In this document: piece by piece, positions 30,532 to 38,999 of the stretch
Layout: each line of letters starts with the position of its first letter
Numbering within the stretch: position 1 is the first letter of the stretch
DNA from: Candidatus Uhrbacteria bacterium
GTDB lineage: Bacteria; Patescibacteriota; Patescibacteriia; UBA9934; GWF2-40-263
Direction of reading: 5' to 3'
NCBI GenBank assembly: GCA_903843045.1
Contig: CAIMOJ010000014.1
Coordinates: 1-46,077, forward strand
Length of the DNA stretch: 46,077 nucleotides
Made by a program: the position numbers and the translations under genes
The notes under the pieces: generated by a model
Database searches by the model: none
What the model was told of the DNA's origin: nothing
Seen by the model: the letters and a program-made list of their open reading frames with translations, nothing else

Positions 30532-31305
30532 ATGCAATTCAAAACATCCTGGATCGCGTTTGCGACGATCGCGCGCAAGGAGGTCGGCCGCATCTTCCGC
30601 ATCTGGACGCAGACGCTGCTTCCGCCGGTGATCACCCAGTCGCTGTACTTCGTGATCTTCGGCGCGTTCCTCGGACAGCGCATCGGCGAGGTCGGAGGGA
30701 CAAGTTACGCGGCGTTCCTCGTGCCGGGCCTCGTCCTCATGGCCGTGGTGACGAACGCGTTCACGAACGTGGCCAGCTCGTTCTTCAGCTCCAAGTTCAT
30801 GCGCAACATCGAGGAGATGCTCGTGGCGCCCGTGTCGCCGGGCGTCCTTCTCGCGGGATTCTGCTCGGGCGGCGTCGTTCGATCGGTCCTCGTCGGCATT
30901 ATCGTCTTCGGCGTCTCGACCTTCTTCGTCCCGTCGACCTTCGCGCATCCCTGGGCAATTATTGTGTTCGGCCTTCTGACCGCGGTCGCCTTCTCCTTGT
31001 TCGGGTTCTTAAACGGCTTGTTCGCCCGCAAGTTCGACGACGTTAGCATCATCCCGACGTTCGTCCTCACCCCACTCACCTACCTCGGAGGCGTCTTCTA
31101 CGACATCTCCCACCTCCCGCCGTTCTGGCAGAACGTCGCCCGTCTCAATCCGCTCGTCTACGCGGTCGACGGATTCCGCTACGGATTCTCGGGAGTCGCC
31201 AGCACGCCGGTCGCGGAAAGCGCGATCGTCCTCACCGTCCTGACCGTCGTCATGGCGGGCGGACTTCTTTGGTGCGTGCGCCGCGGAATCGGACTGCGCG
31301 ACTAG
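30532..31305 (+). CDS. ABC-2 type transporter, permease
   Basis: 257 aa, six helices, ABC-2 membrane family. The N-terminus TSWIAFATIARKEVGRIFRI with the amphipathic connecting helix, FVIFGAFLGQRIG, FLVPGLVLMAVVTNAFTNVA, a SSFFSSKFMRNIEEMLVAPV stretch and the C-terminal FVLTPLTYLGGVFYDISHLP correspond to YadH-like permeases. It starts 1 nt after the ATPase stop (TAG-T-ATG) and is thus translationally coupled. It is convergent with greA, 2 nt apart, with no visible terminator. Confidence 0.93.
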   Translation: MQFKTSWIAFATIARKEVGRIFRIWTQTLLPPVITQSLYFVIFGAFLGQRIGEVGGTSYAAFLVPGLVLMAVVTNAFTNVASSFFSSKFMRNIEEMLVAPVSPGVLLAGFCSGGVVRSVLVGIIVFGVSTFFVPSTFAHPWAIIVFGLLTAVAFSLFGFLNGLFARKFDDVSIIPTFVLTPLTYLGGVFYDISHLPPFWQNVARLNPLVYAVDGFRYGFSGVASTPVAESAIVLTVLTVVMAGGLLWCVRRGIGLRD

Positions 31306-31307
31306 CG

Positions 31308-31820
31308 CTACTCGACGGCGACGATCACGTACGAGATCGTCCCGGCCGGGCTTTCGAACGTGACCTGGTCCCCGGCACCGTGGCCGATGAGCGACTTGCC
31401 GATCGGCGACAAATACGAGATCCGTCCGCGCAAAGGATTCGCCTCCTGGGAACCGACGACTTCGAGGACGGACGTCCTGCCGATCGGCGACTCGACGGTG
31501 ACGCGCGACCCGATGCGGACGCGGCCGTCGATCGATTCGGACTGGTCGATCGGGATCGCGGTGGCGAGGCGCTGCTCGAGCGAGGTGATCCGATTGTTGA
31601 TTCGGCGCAGCTCGAACTTGGCGTAGCTGTACGCCGCGTTCTCCGAGAGGTCGCCCATCGCCGCGCACCGTCGTAGCTCCTCGGCCGCCACCGGGCGCTG
31701 CCGCTGCTCCAAATCGACGATCTCCTCCCGCATCCGCTGGATTTTCGCGGGAGTAAGAAAATCGTCATGGACCTTCTTCGTCTGGGCCAGCGTCTCGGAT
31801 TTTCGAGTCGGAAGTCTCAT
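31308..31820 (-). CDS. greA: Transcription elongation factor GreA/GreB
   Basis: 170 aa from the ATG at 31820; an in-frame start at 31838 would lie in the promoter. The N-terminal coiled coil (about residues 25-90) has LTPAKIQRMREEIVDLEQR and the acidic tip MGDLSENAAYSYAKFELRRI, with Asp and Glu placed as in GreA for backtracked-RNA cleavage in the polymerase channel. The C-terminal FKBP-like domain reads GRISYLSPIGKSLIGHGAGD. About 10 extra basic N-terminal residues precede the domain. It lies divergent from the DEAD-box gene (157 nt). A TGA-TATACT box ends 8 nt before the ATG. GreA vs GreB cannot be decided. Confidence 0.93.
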   Translation of the reverse strand: MRLPTRKSETLAQTKKVHDDFLTPAKIQRMREEIVDLEQRQRPVAAEELRRCAAMGDLSENAAYSYAKFELRRINNRITSLEQRLATAIPIDQSESIDGRVRIGSRVTVESPIGRTSVLEVVGSQEANPLRGRISYLSPIGKSLIGHGAGDQVTFESPAGTISYVIVAVE

Positions 31821-31828
31821 ATAATCGC

Positions 31829-31834
31829 AGTATA
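31829..31834 (-). promoter_or_regulatory. Extended -10 box of greA
   Basis: Minus-strand TGA-TATACT ends 8 nt before the ATG at 31820 and decides that start. Its upstream flank runs into the divergent DEAD-box promoter at 31848. Confidence 0.65.
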
Positions 31835-31847
31835 TCACGCCATTTGC

Positions 31848-31876
31848 TTGACAGTAACGTCGAAAAAAGGTATTAT
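31848..31876 (+). promoter_or_regulatory. Strong promoter of the DEAD-box helicase gene
   Basis: -35 TTGACA (31848-31853), 17-bp spacer, -10 TATTAT (31871-31876), the best plus-strand consensus outside 35.9 kb. It starts a leader of about 95 nt, unusual in this otherwise short-leader window. Confidence 0.82.
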
Positions 31877-31943
31877 TCCGCCTGATTCGTCCCTACCCTC
31901 ATGGCGGGATGACAAGACTCGGACCGCGTACGTCAACGATTAA

Positions 31944-31969
31944 GGTGACAACGACGGAGTCGGGTCACC
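31944..31969 (+). promoter_or_regulatory. Hairpin in the leader of the DEAD-box gene
   Basis: GGTGAC / GTCACC outer stem with an inner CGAC / GTCG stem and loop GGA, ending 8 nt before the ATG at 31978 (spacer TATTTATT). No Shine-Dalgarno is visible. A temperature- or helicase-sensitive leader is a natural idea, as for cold-shock DEAD-box genes. Confidence 0.6.
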
Positions 31970-31977
31970 TATTTATT

Positions 31978-33504
<1,527 letters not shown>

Positions 33505-33521
33505 TCGAGATCAATGAGAAG

Positions 33522-33552
33522 AGGCCAGAGGGTTCGTCCCTTTGGCCTTTTT
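33522..33552 (+). terminator. Intrinsic terminator after the DEAD-box gene
   Basis: AGGCCAGAGGG pairs with CCCTTTGGCCT (one G-U) around a TTCGT loop, followed by TTTTT. The -10 of mutY starts 12 nt after the T-run. Confidence 0.88.
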
Positions 33553-33563
33553 GACTGGTCGAC

Positions 33564-33569
33564 TATAAT
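33564..33569 (+). promoter_or_regulatory. -10 box of mutY
   Basis: Perfect TATAAT ending 9 nt before the ATG at 33579. The -35 position (33541-33546) would fall in the terminator stem of the upstream gene. Confidence 0.7.
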
Positions 33570-33578
33570 GGGGCGGAT

Positions 33579-34511
33579 ATGAACCTTTGGACGCGATTGC
33601 TACGCTGGTACGACAAGAACGGCCGCGACCTTCCCTGGAGGAAGACGCGGGACCCATATCGGATTTTGGTATCCGAGATCATGCTGCAGCAGACACAGGT
33701 ATCGCGCGGGCTGATCTTCTACGACCGCTGGCTGCAACAGTTTCCAGACTGGAAGACGCTGGCGAAGGCGTCGAACGCGGACGTCATCAAAGCGTGGGCG
33801 GGGTTGGGATACAACCGTCGGGCGCTGATGCTTCGAGATATCGCGTGCCAAATCGTCGGGACCAATCGCGCGGTTTTCGCACGACCGCACGAAAACCGCG
33901 CGGTGCCGGAAACGGAGGCCGCATGGCGAGAATTAAAAGGAATCGGCCCGTATACGGCCGCGGCGATCTCGGCGTTCGCGCTGCGACAAAGGACGCTGCC
34001 CATCGACACGAACATTCGACGCGTGCTTGGACGACTTCTATTCGGAACGACGTACCCGCAGCCGACGATCGACGACAAGATCCGCGCGAACGTCGACCGA
34101 GCCCTTCCGAAGCGAGGTCGCTTCTACGACGTCCCGCAGGCAATCTTCGACCTTGCCACGACGCACTGCACGAAGGTCCCGACGTGCGCCACCTGCCCGA
34201 TGCGGACGGTTTGTCCCTCGGCAGAAAAATTTTTGTCCGGCCGCGTTCGTGTTCCCAAGCAGATGGTCAAGAAGGCCGTCGAGTCGAAACACCGCGACAA
34301 GAAGTTTCCCGATCGGATTTACCGGGGTCGCATTTTAAAGCATGTCCGCGAGAACGGAAGCGTCGAGATCGATGAGATCGGACCGGTCGTCGACGCAGGG
34401 TTCGACGCGACGGTCGATCGCGATTGGATCATCGCCATGGTAAGGCGGATGGAAAAAGACGGAATGCTAAGTTATTTGGGCGATCGAGTCACCCTTCCAA
34501 AAAATCTATGA
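33579..34511 (+). CDS. mutY: Adenine DNA glycosylase (MutY-type, HhH-GPD family)
   Basis: 310 aa. LPWRKTRDPYRILVSEIMLQQTQV carries the MutY-specific catalytic Glu (E33). The helix-hairpin-helix is GIGPYT (121-126), the catalytic Asp is D143 in PIDTNIRRVLG, and the 4Fe-4S cluster Cys are 197, 203, 206 and 212. It removes adenine opposite 8-oxoguanine. The usual NUDIX-like MutY C-terminal domain is missing; the last ~80 residues look like a winged helix (YRGRILKHVRENGSVEIDEI). Residues 97-109 come from an in-frame palindromic insertion before the conserved LKGIGPYT. The start is supported by a TATAAT box 9 nt upstream. It overlaps the next gene by 4 nt. Confidence 0.93.
   Translation: MNLWTRLLRWYDKNGRDLPWRKTRDPYRILVSEIMLQQTQVSRGLIFYDRWLQQFPDWKTLAKASNADVIKAWAGLGYNRRALMLRDIACQIVGTNRAVFARPHENRAVPETEAAWRELKGIGPYTAAAISAFALRQRTLPIDTNIRRVLGRLLFGTTYPQPTIDDKIRANVDRALPKRGRFYDVPQAIFDLATTHCTKVPTCATCPMRTVCPSAEKFLSGRVRVPKQMVKKAVESKHRDKKFPDRIYRGRILKHVRENGSVEIDEIGPVVDAGFDATVDRDWIIAMVRRMEKDGMLSYLGDRVTLPKNL
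33867..33902. repeat. Palindromic element inserted in mutY
   Basis: Perfect 13-bp inverted repeat CGCGCGGTTTTCG / CGAAAACCGCGCG with a 10-nt loop. It codes for residues 97-108, AVFARPHENRA with flanking R, at a loop where MutY proteins are variable in length. It also doubles the short word RAV in the protein. Confidence 0.78.
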
Positions 34512-35152
34512 TCGAAAACGCAACCCATTATTACATCGTCCGACACGGAAAGTCGGAAGGAAACGCTCAAAATATCATCCAGGGTCACACGGAATCACCT
34601 CTTTCGACCATCGGAGAGCTTCAGGCAAAAGAACTTGGAAACATCCTGCGGAACGTCCCGTTCGATCTTGCATATTCTTCCGATCTCGTTCGCACGAAAC
34701 GAACGGCTGAAATCGTTCTGCTTGAGCGGTCGCTTGCGGTCAATACGACGAAATTGCTTCGGGAACACAACATGGGAACGTGGGAGCGCAGAAATACCGA
34801 CGAATGGCGCGAGAAAAACAAAGAGCTGCTCGAAAGGTACGAAACACTATCCGAAGATGAAAAATGGAAAGCCCGTATTCCCGACGGCGTAGAAAACGAC
34901 GAGGAGGTCAGTTTGCGGCTCATGAGATTTCTCCGTGAGACAGCGGTAACATATCCGGGAAGAAACGTTCTCGTTGCGACGCACGGCGGGGTCATGCGCT
35001 GCCTACTCGTACGGCTTGGCTACGGAACGCATGCGGAACTTCCGATCGGTTCAGTGGAAAACGCGGGGTTGATCCGCGTCGATACGGACGGGGTTGAGTT
35101 TGAAATCGTCGAAACGCGAGGAGTGACCGCAAAACGAAAACCCGGGGACTAG
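34508..35152 (+). CDS. Histidine phosphatase superfamily protein (second copy type)
   Basis: 214 aa. It overlaps the mutY stop by 4 nt (ATGA), so it is coupled to it. YYIVRHGKSEGN carries the catalytic His, YSSDLVRTKRTAEIV the second Arg, REHNMGTWERR the proton donor, VLVATHGGVMR the second His. The middle (about residues 95-135) is longer and more charged than in the 8554-9081 paralogue. Substrate is unknown; the coupling to mutY may hint at nucleotide-pool cleaning, but that is only contextual. G+C appears lower than in the surrounding genes, suggesting a different history. It is convergent with the DUF62 gene (4-nt overlap). Confidence 0.9.
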   Translation: MIENATHYYIVRHGKSEGNAQNIIQGHTESPLSTIGELQAKELGNILRNVPFDLAYSSDLVRTKRTAEIVLLERSLAVNTTKLLREHNMGTWERRNTDEWREKNKELLERYETLSEDEKWKARIPDGVENDEEVSLRLMRFLRETAVTYPGRNVLVATHGGVMRCLLVRLGYGTHAELPIGSVENAGLIRVDTDGVEFEIVETRGVTAKRKPGD

Positions 35153-35952
35153 CCCCGGGTGATTTCGAACGTGTCTTTTTGGGAAATTTGATAGTGGCGG
35201 GCGGCCGAGCTGCCCTGGACGACGAGCTCGAGGAAACGCTTGTCCTTGAACCCGGAGGAGCCGACGATGAGGCCGGTGTGGTAATCGGGGACCTGGCGGA
35301 GCTGCTTGTAGCAGGTGGCTTCGATTGCCAGGCCGTTCAGGATGAACTCGCGCTTGGCGCCTTCCTCGAAGTTGATGTCGCCCGGAAGCAGGGTCATCTT
35401 GCAGTTGCCGAACGAGTCGATCCACCACACGCCCGGGCCCGCGTCCGGAATCTCCGAGAACGGCAGAACCTCGCACGGGGCGTCCACCTTGTCCCAGACG
35501 ATGCGGGCGAGGCGCGGGAGATAGTCAAAGCTGCGGAACTGGCTCGTGGCCGCGTGCTCGATCGTCGCCTCGTCGTAGCCGCCGTACGCCAGCACCTCGC
35601 GGATGTCCGTGACGTTCACGCGGTCGGCGATCCCGAGCTTTTTGACGAGCGAAAGTGTCTCGCCGTCGATGGTGCAGACGACCAGGATCTTGTTGAACCA
35701 GAAGTATCCGAACGGCGTGCCGTTTGGCCACTTTTCCTTGGCGCGTCCATGGCGCGGCGCCACGTTGACCGCGATGACGCCCTCCGCGTCCCCGGCCCCG
35801 TCGAGCACGTCAATGAGGTTTCCGGCGGCCTCGATGTCGGAGGAAACCCCGACGAACGAGATGTTCTGGCCCGGAAACAGCTCGGCATAGCGCGTTTCCT
35901 GGCGCGACTGGGCGTTTGCGTCGCGGCAATCGGTGATGAGAGTGATGAACAT
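35149..35952 (-). CDS. SAM hydrolase / adenosyl-chloride synthase-like (DUF62)
   Basis: 267 aa from the ATG at 35952; a longer open frame upstream crosses the divergent promoter and the next gene and is not real. The N-terminal alpha/beta domain starts MFITLITDCR with the family Asp, then VIAVNVAPRHGR and GYFWFNKILVVCTIDGETL. The C-terminal barrel has WWIDSFGNCKMTLLPGDI, the hallmark DxFGN motif. Family members hydrolyse S-adenosylmethionine to adenosine and methionine, or make 5'-halo-adenosine; here hydrolysis is the default guess. The -10 TATCAT ends 9 nt before the ATG and belongs to the palindromic divergent promoter. Confidence 0.9.
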   Translation of the reverse strand: MFITLITDCRDANAQSRQETRYAELFPGQNISFVGVSSDIEAAGNLIDVLDGAGDAEGVIAVNVAPRHGRAKEKWPNGTPFGYFWFNKILVVCTIDGETLSLVKKLGIADRVNVTDIREVLAYGGYDEATIEHAATSQFRSFDYLPRLARIVWDKVDAPCEVLPFSEIPDAGPGVWWIDSFGNCKMTLLPGDINFEEGAKREFILNGLAIEATCYKQLRQVPDYHTGLIVGSSGFKDKRFLELVVQGSSAARHYQISQKDTFEITRG

Positions 35953-35961
35953 ATTGGGCCG

Positions 35962-36004
35962 ATGATACCGGTTTATTGACATTTTGTCAATAAACCGGTA
36001 TTGT
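35962..36004. promoter_or_regulatory. Overlapping divergent promoters in a perfect palindrome
   Basis: A 17-bp perfect inverted repeat (arms 35965-35981 and 35985-36001, loop TTT, arm sequence ATACCGGTTTATTGACA) contains a plus promoter, TTGACA (35976-35981), 17 bp, TATTGT (35999-36004), and a minus promoter, TTGACA (35985-35990), 17 bp, TATCAT (35962-35967). The two -35 boxes are only 3 bp apart, so both cannot be used at once. Confidence 0.9.
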
Positions 36005-36027
36005 TCGTTGCTTCGGAGGTTCTTTTC

Positions 36028-36834
36028 ATGATTCAAAACGACGATCTTCCGGATGCGAACTGGGACCGAACCGTTCGCCTCCTCGAGCGCGTAAAATGGC
36101 AGATTGACCGGCGGTACCTTGCCGGCCATGGGTGGATCGAGCACTTCAAGGACCGCCACATCATCGGACGCGACCGTCCGGTCGTCGAGGGGGTCTATCT
36201 CGGCCTCTTCGCGCGCGAGGCGATTGTCGTCTCGGAACGGGACGGGGTGCTGAGGGAGCGGTACGCGACCCTTCGCGCCCGACTGCGACGGTTCTTCTGG
36301 CAAACGAAGCCAGATGAGCTGTCGGTGATTCGAACGGTTCACGCCTTCGTCCGCGAGCAGCTTCCGGGCGGGGTTTCCGCCACGGAAGCAATCGTCGCGC
36401 GGCACATGCGGGCCGATGACGCCGACCGCAAGATCGACCTCACGGTCTTCCTCGGCGGTCGCGCGGGCGTCTGTCGACACAGGGCCCTTCTCGGCGCGTA
36501 CTTTCTCGAGAAGCTGATCAAGGACAAGATCCTGGACGGAACCTGTTCCATCGACCGCAGCGAGATGAACGGCGGCGGCCACGCCTGGGCGCGGTTCGTC
36601 TCCAGGAAGACCGGGCGAATCCTGATCTCGGACGCCGGTCTCGACGAATGCGGCGACATCTTCGAGGTCGAGCAAAAGTGGGGGTATCGGCGACCGGAAG
36701 ACAAGCCGCCGATCGTTGGGCCCACTCCCTCACTCATCGAAAGGACTCCGCTCTTCGACGAGATCGACGCGACCATCGCCGTCGCAGGCCTTCTCTGGGC
36801 CGCATGGCACTTCGGCTTCTCCCGCCTGTTCTAA
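36028..36834 (+). CDS. Transglutaminase-like / EDR1-type cysteine protein
   Basis: 268 aa from the ATG at 36028, with GGAGG 8 nt upstream, one of the few clear Shine-Dalgarno sites here. The core has GRAGVCRHRALLGAYFLEKL (Cys and helix), GGGHAWARFVS (His) and RILISDAGLDE (Asp), the Cys-His-Asp triad of transglutaminase/papain-like folds; the wording recalls the EDR1 domain of plant kinases and small bacterial relatives. The N-terminal 90 residues are charged helices. A C-terminal hydrophobic segment (AVAGLLWAAWHFGF) may touch the membrane. It is divergent from DUF62 across a palindromic promoter. Peptidase, transglutaminase or non-catalytic roles are all possible. Confidence 0.8.
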   Translation: MIQNDDLPDANWDRTVRLLERVKWQIDRRYLAGHGWIEHFKDRHIIGRDRPVVEGVYLGLFAREAIVVSERDGVLRERYATLRARLRRFFWQTKPDELSVIRTVHAFVREQLPGGVSATEAIVARHMRADDADRKIDLTVFLGGRAGVCRHRALLGAYFLEKLIKDKILDGTCSIDRSEMNGGGHAWARFVSRKTGRILISDAGLDECGDIFEVEQKWGYRRPEDKPPIVGPTPSLIERTPLFDEIDATIAVAGLLWAAWHFGFSRLF

Positions 36835-36847
36835 CGGGCGGGTTTTT
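36821..36847 (+). terminator. Intrinsic terminator overlapping a stop codon
   Basis: CCCGCC (36821-36826) and GGCGGG (36837-36842) pair across the TAA of the transglutaminase-like gene, followed by TTTTTC. The -10 of rarA comes 9 nt after the T-run. Confidence 0.82.
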
Positions 36848-36855
36848 CTTTGTGC

Positions 36856-36861
36856 TACAAT
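36856..36861 (+). promoter_or_regulatory. Extended -10 box of rarA
   Basis: TGC-TACAAT ends 8 nt before the ATG at 36870. It sits directly after the upstream terminator. Confidence 0.65.
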
Positions 36862-36869
36862 CCTCCCGT

Positions 36870-38120
36870 ATGTCCACACCCAAGACCCTCTTCGACAACC
36901 CGATGAACGATTCCAGCCATTCCCCGCTCGCCGACCGGATGCGTCCGAAAACGCTGGGCGACTATGAGGGACAGCGGCAGATCGTGGGCGAAGGAACGAT
37001 CCTGCGCGAGGCGCTGAAGCGCGACGAGATTCCGTCGATGGTGTTTTGGGGTCCGCCTGGGAGCGGGAAAACGACGCTGGCGAAGATCATCGCGGAGACG
37101 ACCAAGTCGCATTTCATCGCGTTCAGCGCCATCTCCGGAACGGTCAAGGAGATCCGGGAGACGATCGCCGGGGCGGATGCGCGGAGGAAGATGTACGGCG
37201 AGAAGACGCTGCTGTTCGTCGACGAGATCCACCGGTTCAACAAGGCGCAGCAGGACGCATTCCTGCCGGCGGTCGAAAGCGGAATCATCACGCTCATCGG
37301 CGCCACGACCGAGAACCCGTCGTTCGAGGTGAACTCGGCTCTCCTGTCGCGATGTCGCGTGTTCGTCCTTGCCATGCTCGAGCCCGAGGCCGTCATCGCG
37401 ATCCTTCGCCGGGCGCTCGTCGACGAGACGGACGGCCTCGGAAAACTCAAGCTCACGGTCGACGACGACACGCTCGAGTATCTCGCGATGATGTCGAACG
37501 GAGACGCCCGCGTCGCCCTGAACGCGCTCGAGCTCGCCTCGCAGACGGGGTCCGTCGACCGCAAGCGGATCTCCGACGCGCTCCAGAAGACACATCTGCT
37601 TTACGACCGCGCCGGCGAGGAGCACTACAACATTATCTCCGCGCTCCACAAATCCATGCGCGGCAACGACGCGAACGCCGCGCTGTACTGGCTCGGGCGC
37701 ATGCTCGAGGCCGGCGAGGACCCGATCTACGTCGCACGACGGCTCGTTCGGTTTTCATCCGAGGACATTGGCCTCGCGGATCCGAACGCGCTCGTCCAGG
37801 CCGTCACGGCGTTCCAGGCCAGCCACCAGCTCGGGATGCCGGAATGCAACGTCATCCTGGCGCAATGCGTGGCCTATCTTGCCCGCGCCCCGAAGTCGAA
37901 CGCGCTCTACGTCGCCTATGGAAAGGTCCAGCACGACATCCAGGAACTGCCCGCGGAACCAGTCCCGATTCATCTTCGAAACGCCCCAACGAAGCTCATG
38001 AAGGACCTTGGGTACGGGAAAGACTACAAATATACGCCGAGCTTCGAAAATGCGGAGGACGCGAAGCAGGACTTTCTGCCCGATCGTCTCAAGGGGAGGA
38101 AATATCTTGATCCCACGTAA
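36870..38120 (+). CDS. rarA: Replication-associated recombination protein RarA (MgsA), AAA+ ATPase
   Basis: 416 aa, normal length. SPLADRMRPKTLGDYEGQ is the family start, Walker A GPPGSGKT (61-68), Walker B DEIHRF (118-123), sensor 1 LIGATTENPSFEVN, arginine finger LLSRCRVFVL, then the MgsA tetramerisation and C-terminal domains with HYNIISALHKSMRGNDANAA, LYWLGRMLEAGEDPIYVARR and a conserved YGKVQHDIQELPAEPVPIHL. RarA acts at stalled replication forks with SSB and RecQ-type pathways. The ATG at 36870 is chosen because a TACAAT box precedes it by 8 nt; upstream in-frame codons belong to the previous gene. Its last 32 nt overlap the 3' end of the SanA-like gene. Confidence 0.96.
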   Translation: MSTPKTLFDNPMNDSSHSPLADRMRPKTLGDYEGQRQIVGEGTILREALKRDEIPSMVFWGPPGSGKTTLAKIIAETTKSHFIAFSAISGTVKEIRETIAGADARRKMYGEKTLLFVDEIHRFNKAQQDAFLPAVESGIITLIGATTENPSFEVNSALLSRCRVFVLAMLEPEAVIAILRRALVDETDGLGKLKLTVDDDTLEYLAMMSNGDARVALNALELASQTGSVDRKRISDALQKTHLLYDRAGEEHYNIISALHKSMRGNDANAALYWLGRMLEAGEDPIYVARRLVRFSSEDIGLADPNALVQAVTAFQASHQLGMPECNVILAQCVAYLARAPKSNALYVAYGKVQHDIQELPAEPVPIHLRNAPTKLMKDLGYGKDYKYTPSFENAEDAKQDFLPDRLKGRKYLDPT

Positions 38121-38757
38121 CGCGACCGTCGCCTCGGATATCAACCGGGTCGCCGAGATATTTTGGCGCCGATCCGAAGAACATGTCCGCGACCGCTTTG
38201 ACGCGAGACAGCGTTTCGCGCGCCGAGAACCAGAATTGCTTGAGATACGGCTGAAGGTCGGAAGAAACGCCCGATGCCCGTATCCCAAGGTGCGACGCAA
38301 GAAACAGAGCCCGGGAGAGGTGGTAGCGCTGGGTGACGACAATCGCGTCCGTCACGCCAAAGACGCGGTTCGCGCGATACATCGTGTCATACGTGTCGAA
38401 CCCGGCGTGATCAAGAAAGATATCCTCGGGAGCAACCTGCCTCCCGAGCAAAAACCGTCGCATCGCATTTACTTCGTCGTACCCCTTCTTGCCGTTGTCA
38501 CCGGATACGAGAATCTTCTCGACCTTCCCCGCCGCGTACAGGTCCGCCGCGACGATCAGCCGGTCCGCGAGTATGTCGGACGGAGTTCCGTTTCGAAGGA
38601 CGCTCGCGCCCGGAACGATGACGATGTATGCGGACGGCACGTCCCCAATCGAATGGATCGCCGAGCGTGCCCCCATGACGACGACCAGCTGCACGACGAC
38701 AAACGTGAGCAAAAGCAAACAAATGATAGCCATCGATCCCTTGAAAAGTAGTCGCAT
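38089..38757 (-). CDS. SanA/YdcF-like DUF218 membrane-anchored protein
   Basis: 222 aa from the ATG at 38757 (a TTG 15 nt upstream is in frame). One N-terminal membrane helix (about residues 8-28) precedes a DUF218 domain: AYIVIVPGASVLRNGTPSDI, LADRLIVAADLYAAGKVEKI then LVSGDN, YDEVNAMRRFLLG, EDIFLDHAGFDTYDTMYRA, VVTQRYHLSRALFLASHLG. SanA in E. coli affects envelope permeability and vancomycin sensitivity; DUF218 may bind nucleotides or act on lipid-linked sugars. A structured RNA of about 219 nt ends 17 nt before the ATG on the same strand, so it may be its leader. Convergent with rarA, 32-nt overlap. Confidence 0.9.
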   Translation of the reverse strand: MRLLFKGSMAIICLLLLTFVVVQLVVVMGARSAIHSIGDVPSAYIVIVPGASVLRNGTPSDILADRLIVAADLYAAGKVEKILVSGDNGKKGYDEVNAMRRFLLGRQVAPEDIFLDHAGFDTYDTMYRANRVFGVTDAIVVTQRYHLSRALFLASHLGIRASGVSSDLQPYLKQFWFSARETLSRVKAVADMFFGSAPKYLGDPVDIRGDGRVTWDQDISSP

Positions 38758-38774
38758 AGGAAAACCACGCAATC

Positions 38775-38993
38775 AAAACTCCACGCACGCCCTGGATTTG
38801 GTCCAATAGCAGTCGGGTATGTTTGTTCGAGCCGAAGCCGAACGAAACGCTTTCATCCGCGCGAGAGATTCAGTTTTCACCGAGGTCACGCGCAGGAATC
38901 AGCTTAACCGCAGGGCTCTCGCACCGCCGTCAAGGCGACGGTGTCTCTAAGCCCTTGAACCAAATTTAGCCCAAATCAGTTCGTTCGTGGAGT
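38775..38993 (-). ncRNA. Unassigned structured RNA, 219 nt (standalone ncRNA or leader of the SanA-like gene)
   Basis: No protein frame is convincing between 38758 and 39122. On the minus strand a perfect TATAAT (39000-39005) is followed 7 nt later by ACTCCACG (38993-38986), which pairs exactly with CGTGGAGT (38785-38778), followed by TTT; A/G mismatch and ACG/CGT extend the helix. Inside it GATTTGG (38977-38971) pairs with CCAAATC (38801-38795), but ATTTGGTTC (38965-38957) can pair with the same region (38804-38796). Three hairpins follow: GGGCT/AGCCC with inner CACCG/CGGTG (38954-38913), GCGCG/CGCGC (38893-38859), GTTCG/CGAAC with a TTCG loop (38848-38821). It does not show tmRNA, SRP, RNase P or riboswitch signatures that I know. 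Confidence 0.72.
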
Positions 38994-38999
38994 AACCAC

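Noticed and set aside
35953-36675. Upstream extension of the DUF62 frame
   Set aside because: The frame stays open into the neighbouring plus-strand gene, but the consensus promoter at 35962-35990 and the family N-terminus MFITLITD fix the start at 35952.
38775-38993. tmRNA, 6S RNA, SRP RNA or RNase P RNA as the identity of the structured region
   Set aside because: No tRNA-like end with GGTTCGA and CCA, no SRP tetraloop region, no RNase P P4 wording. 6S is not excluded by length, but the several hairpins do not fit its single long helix with a central bubble.
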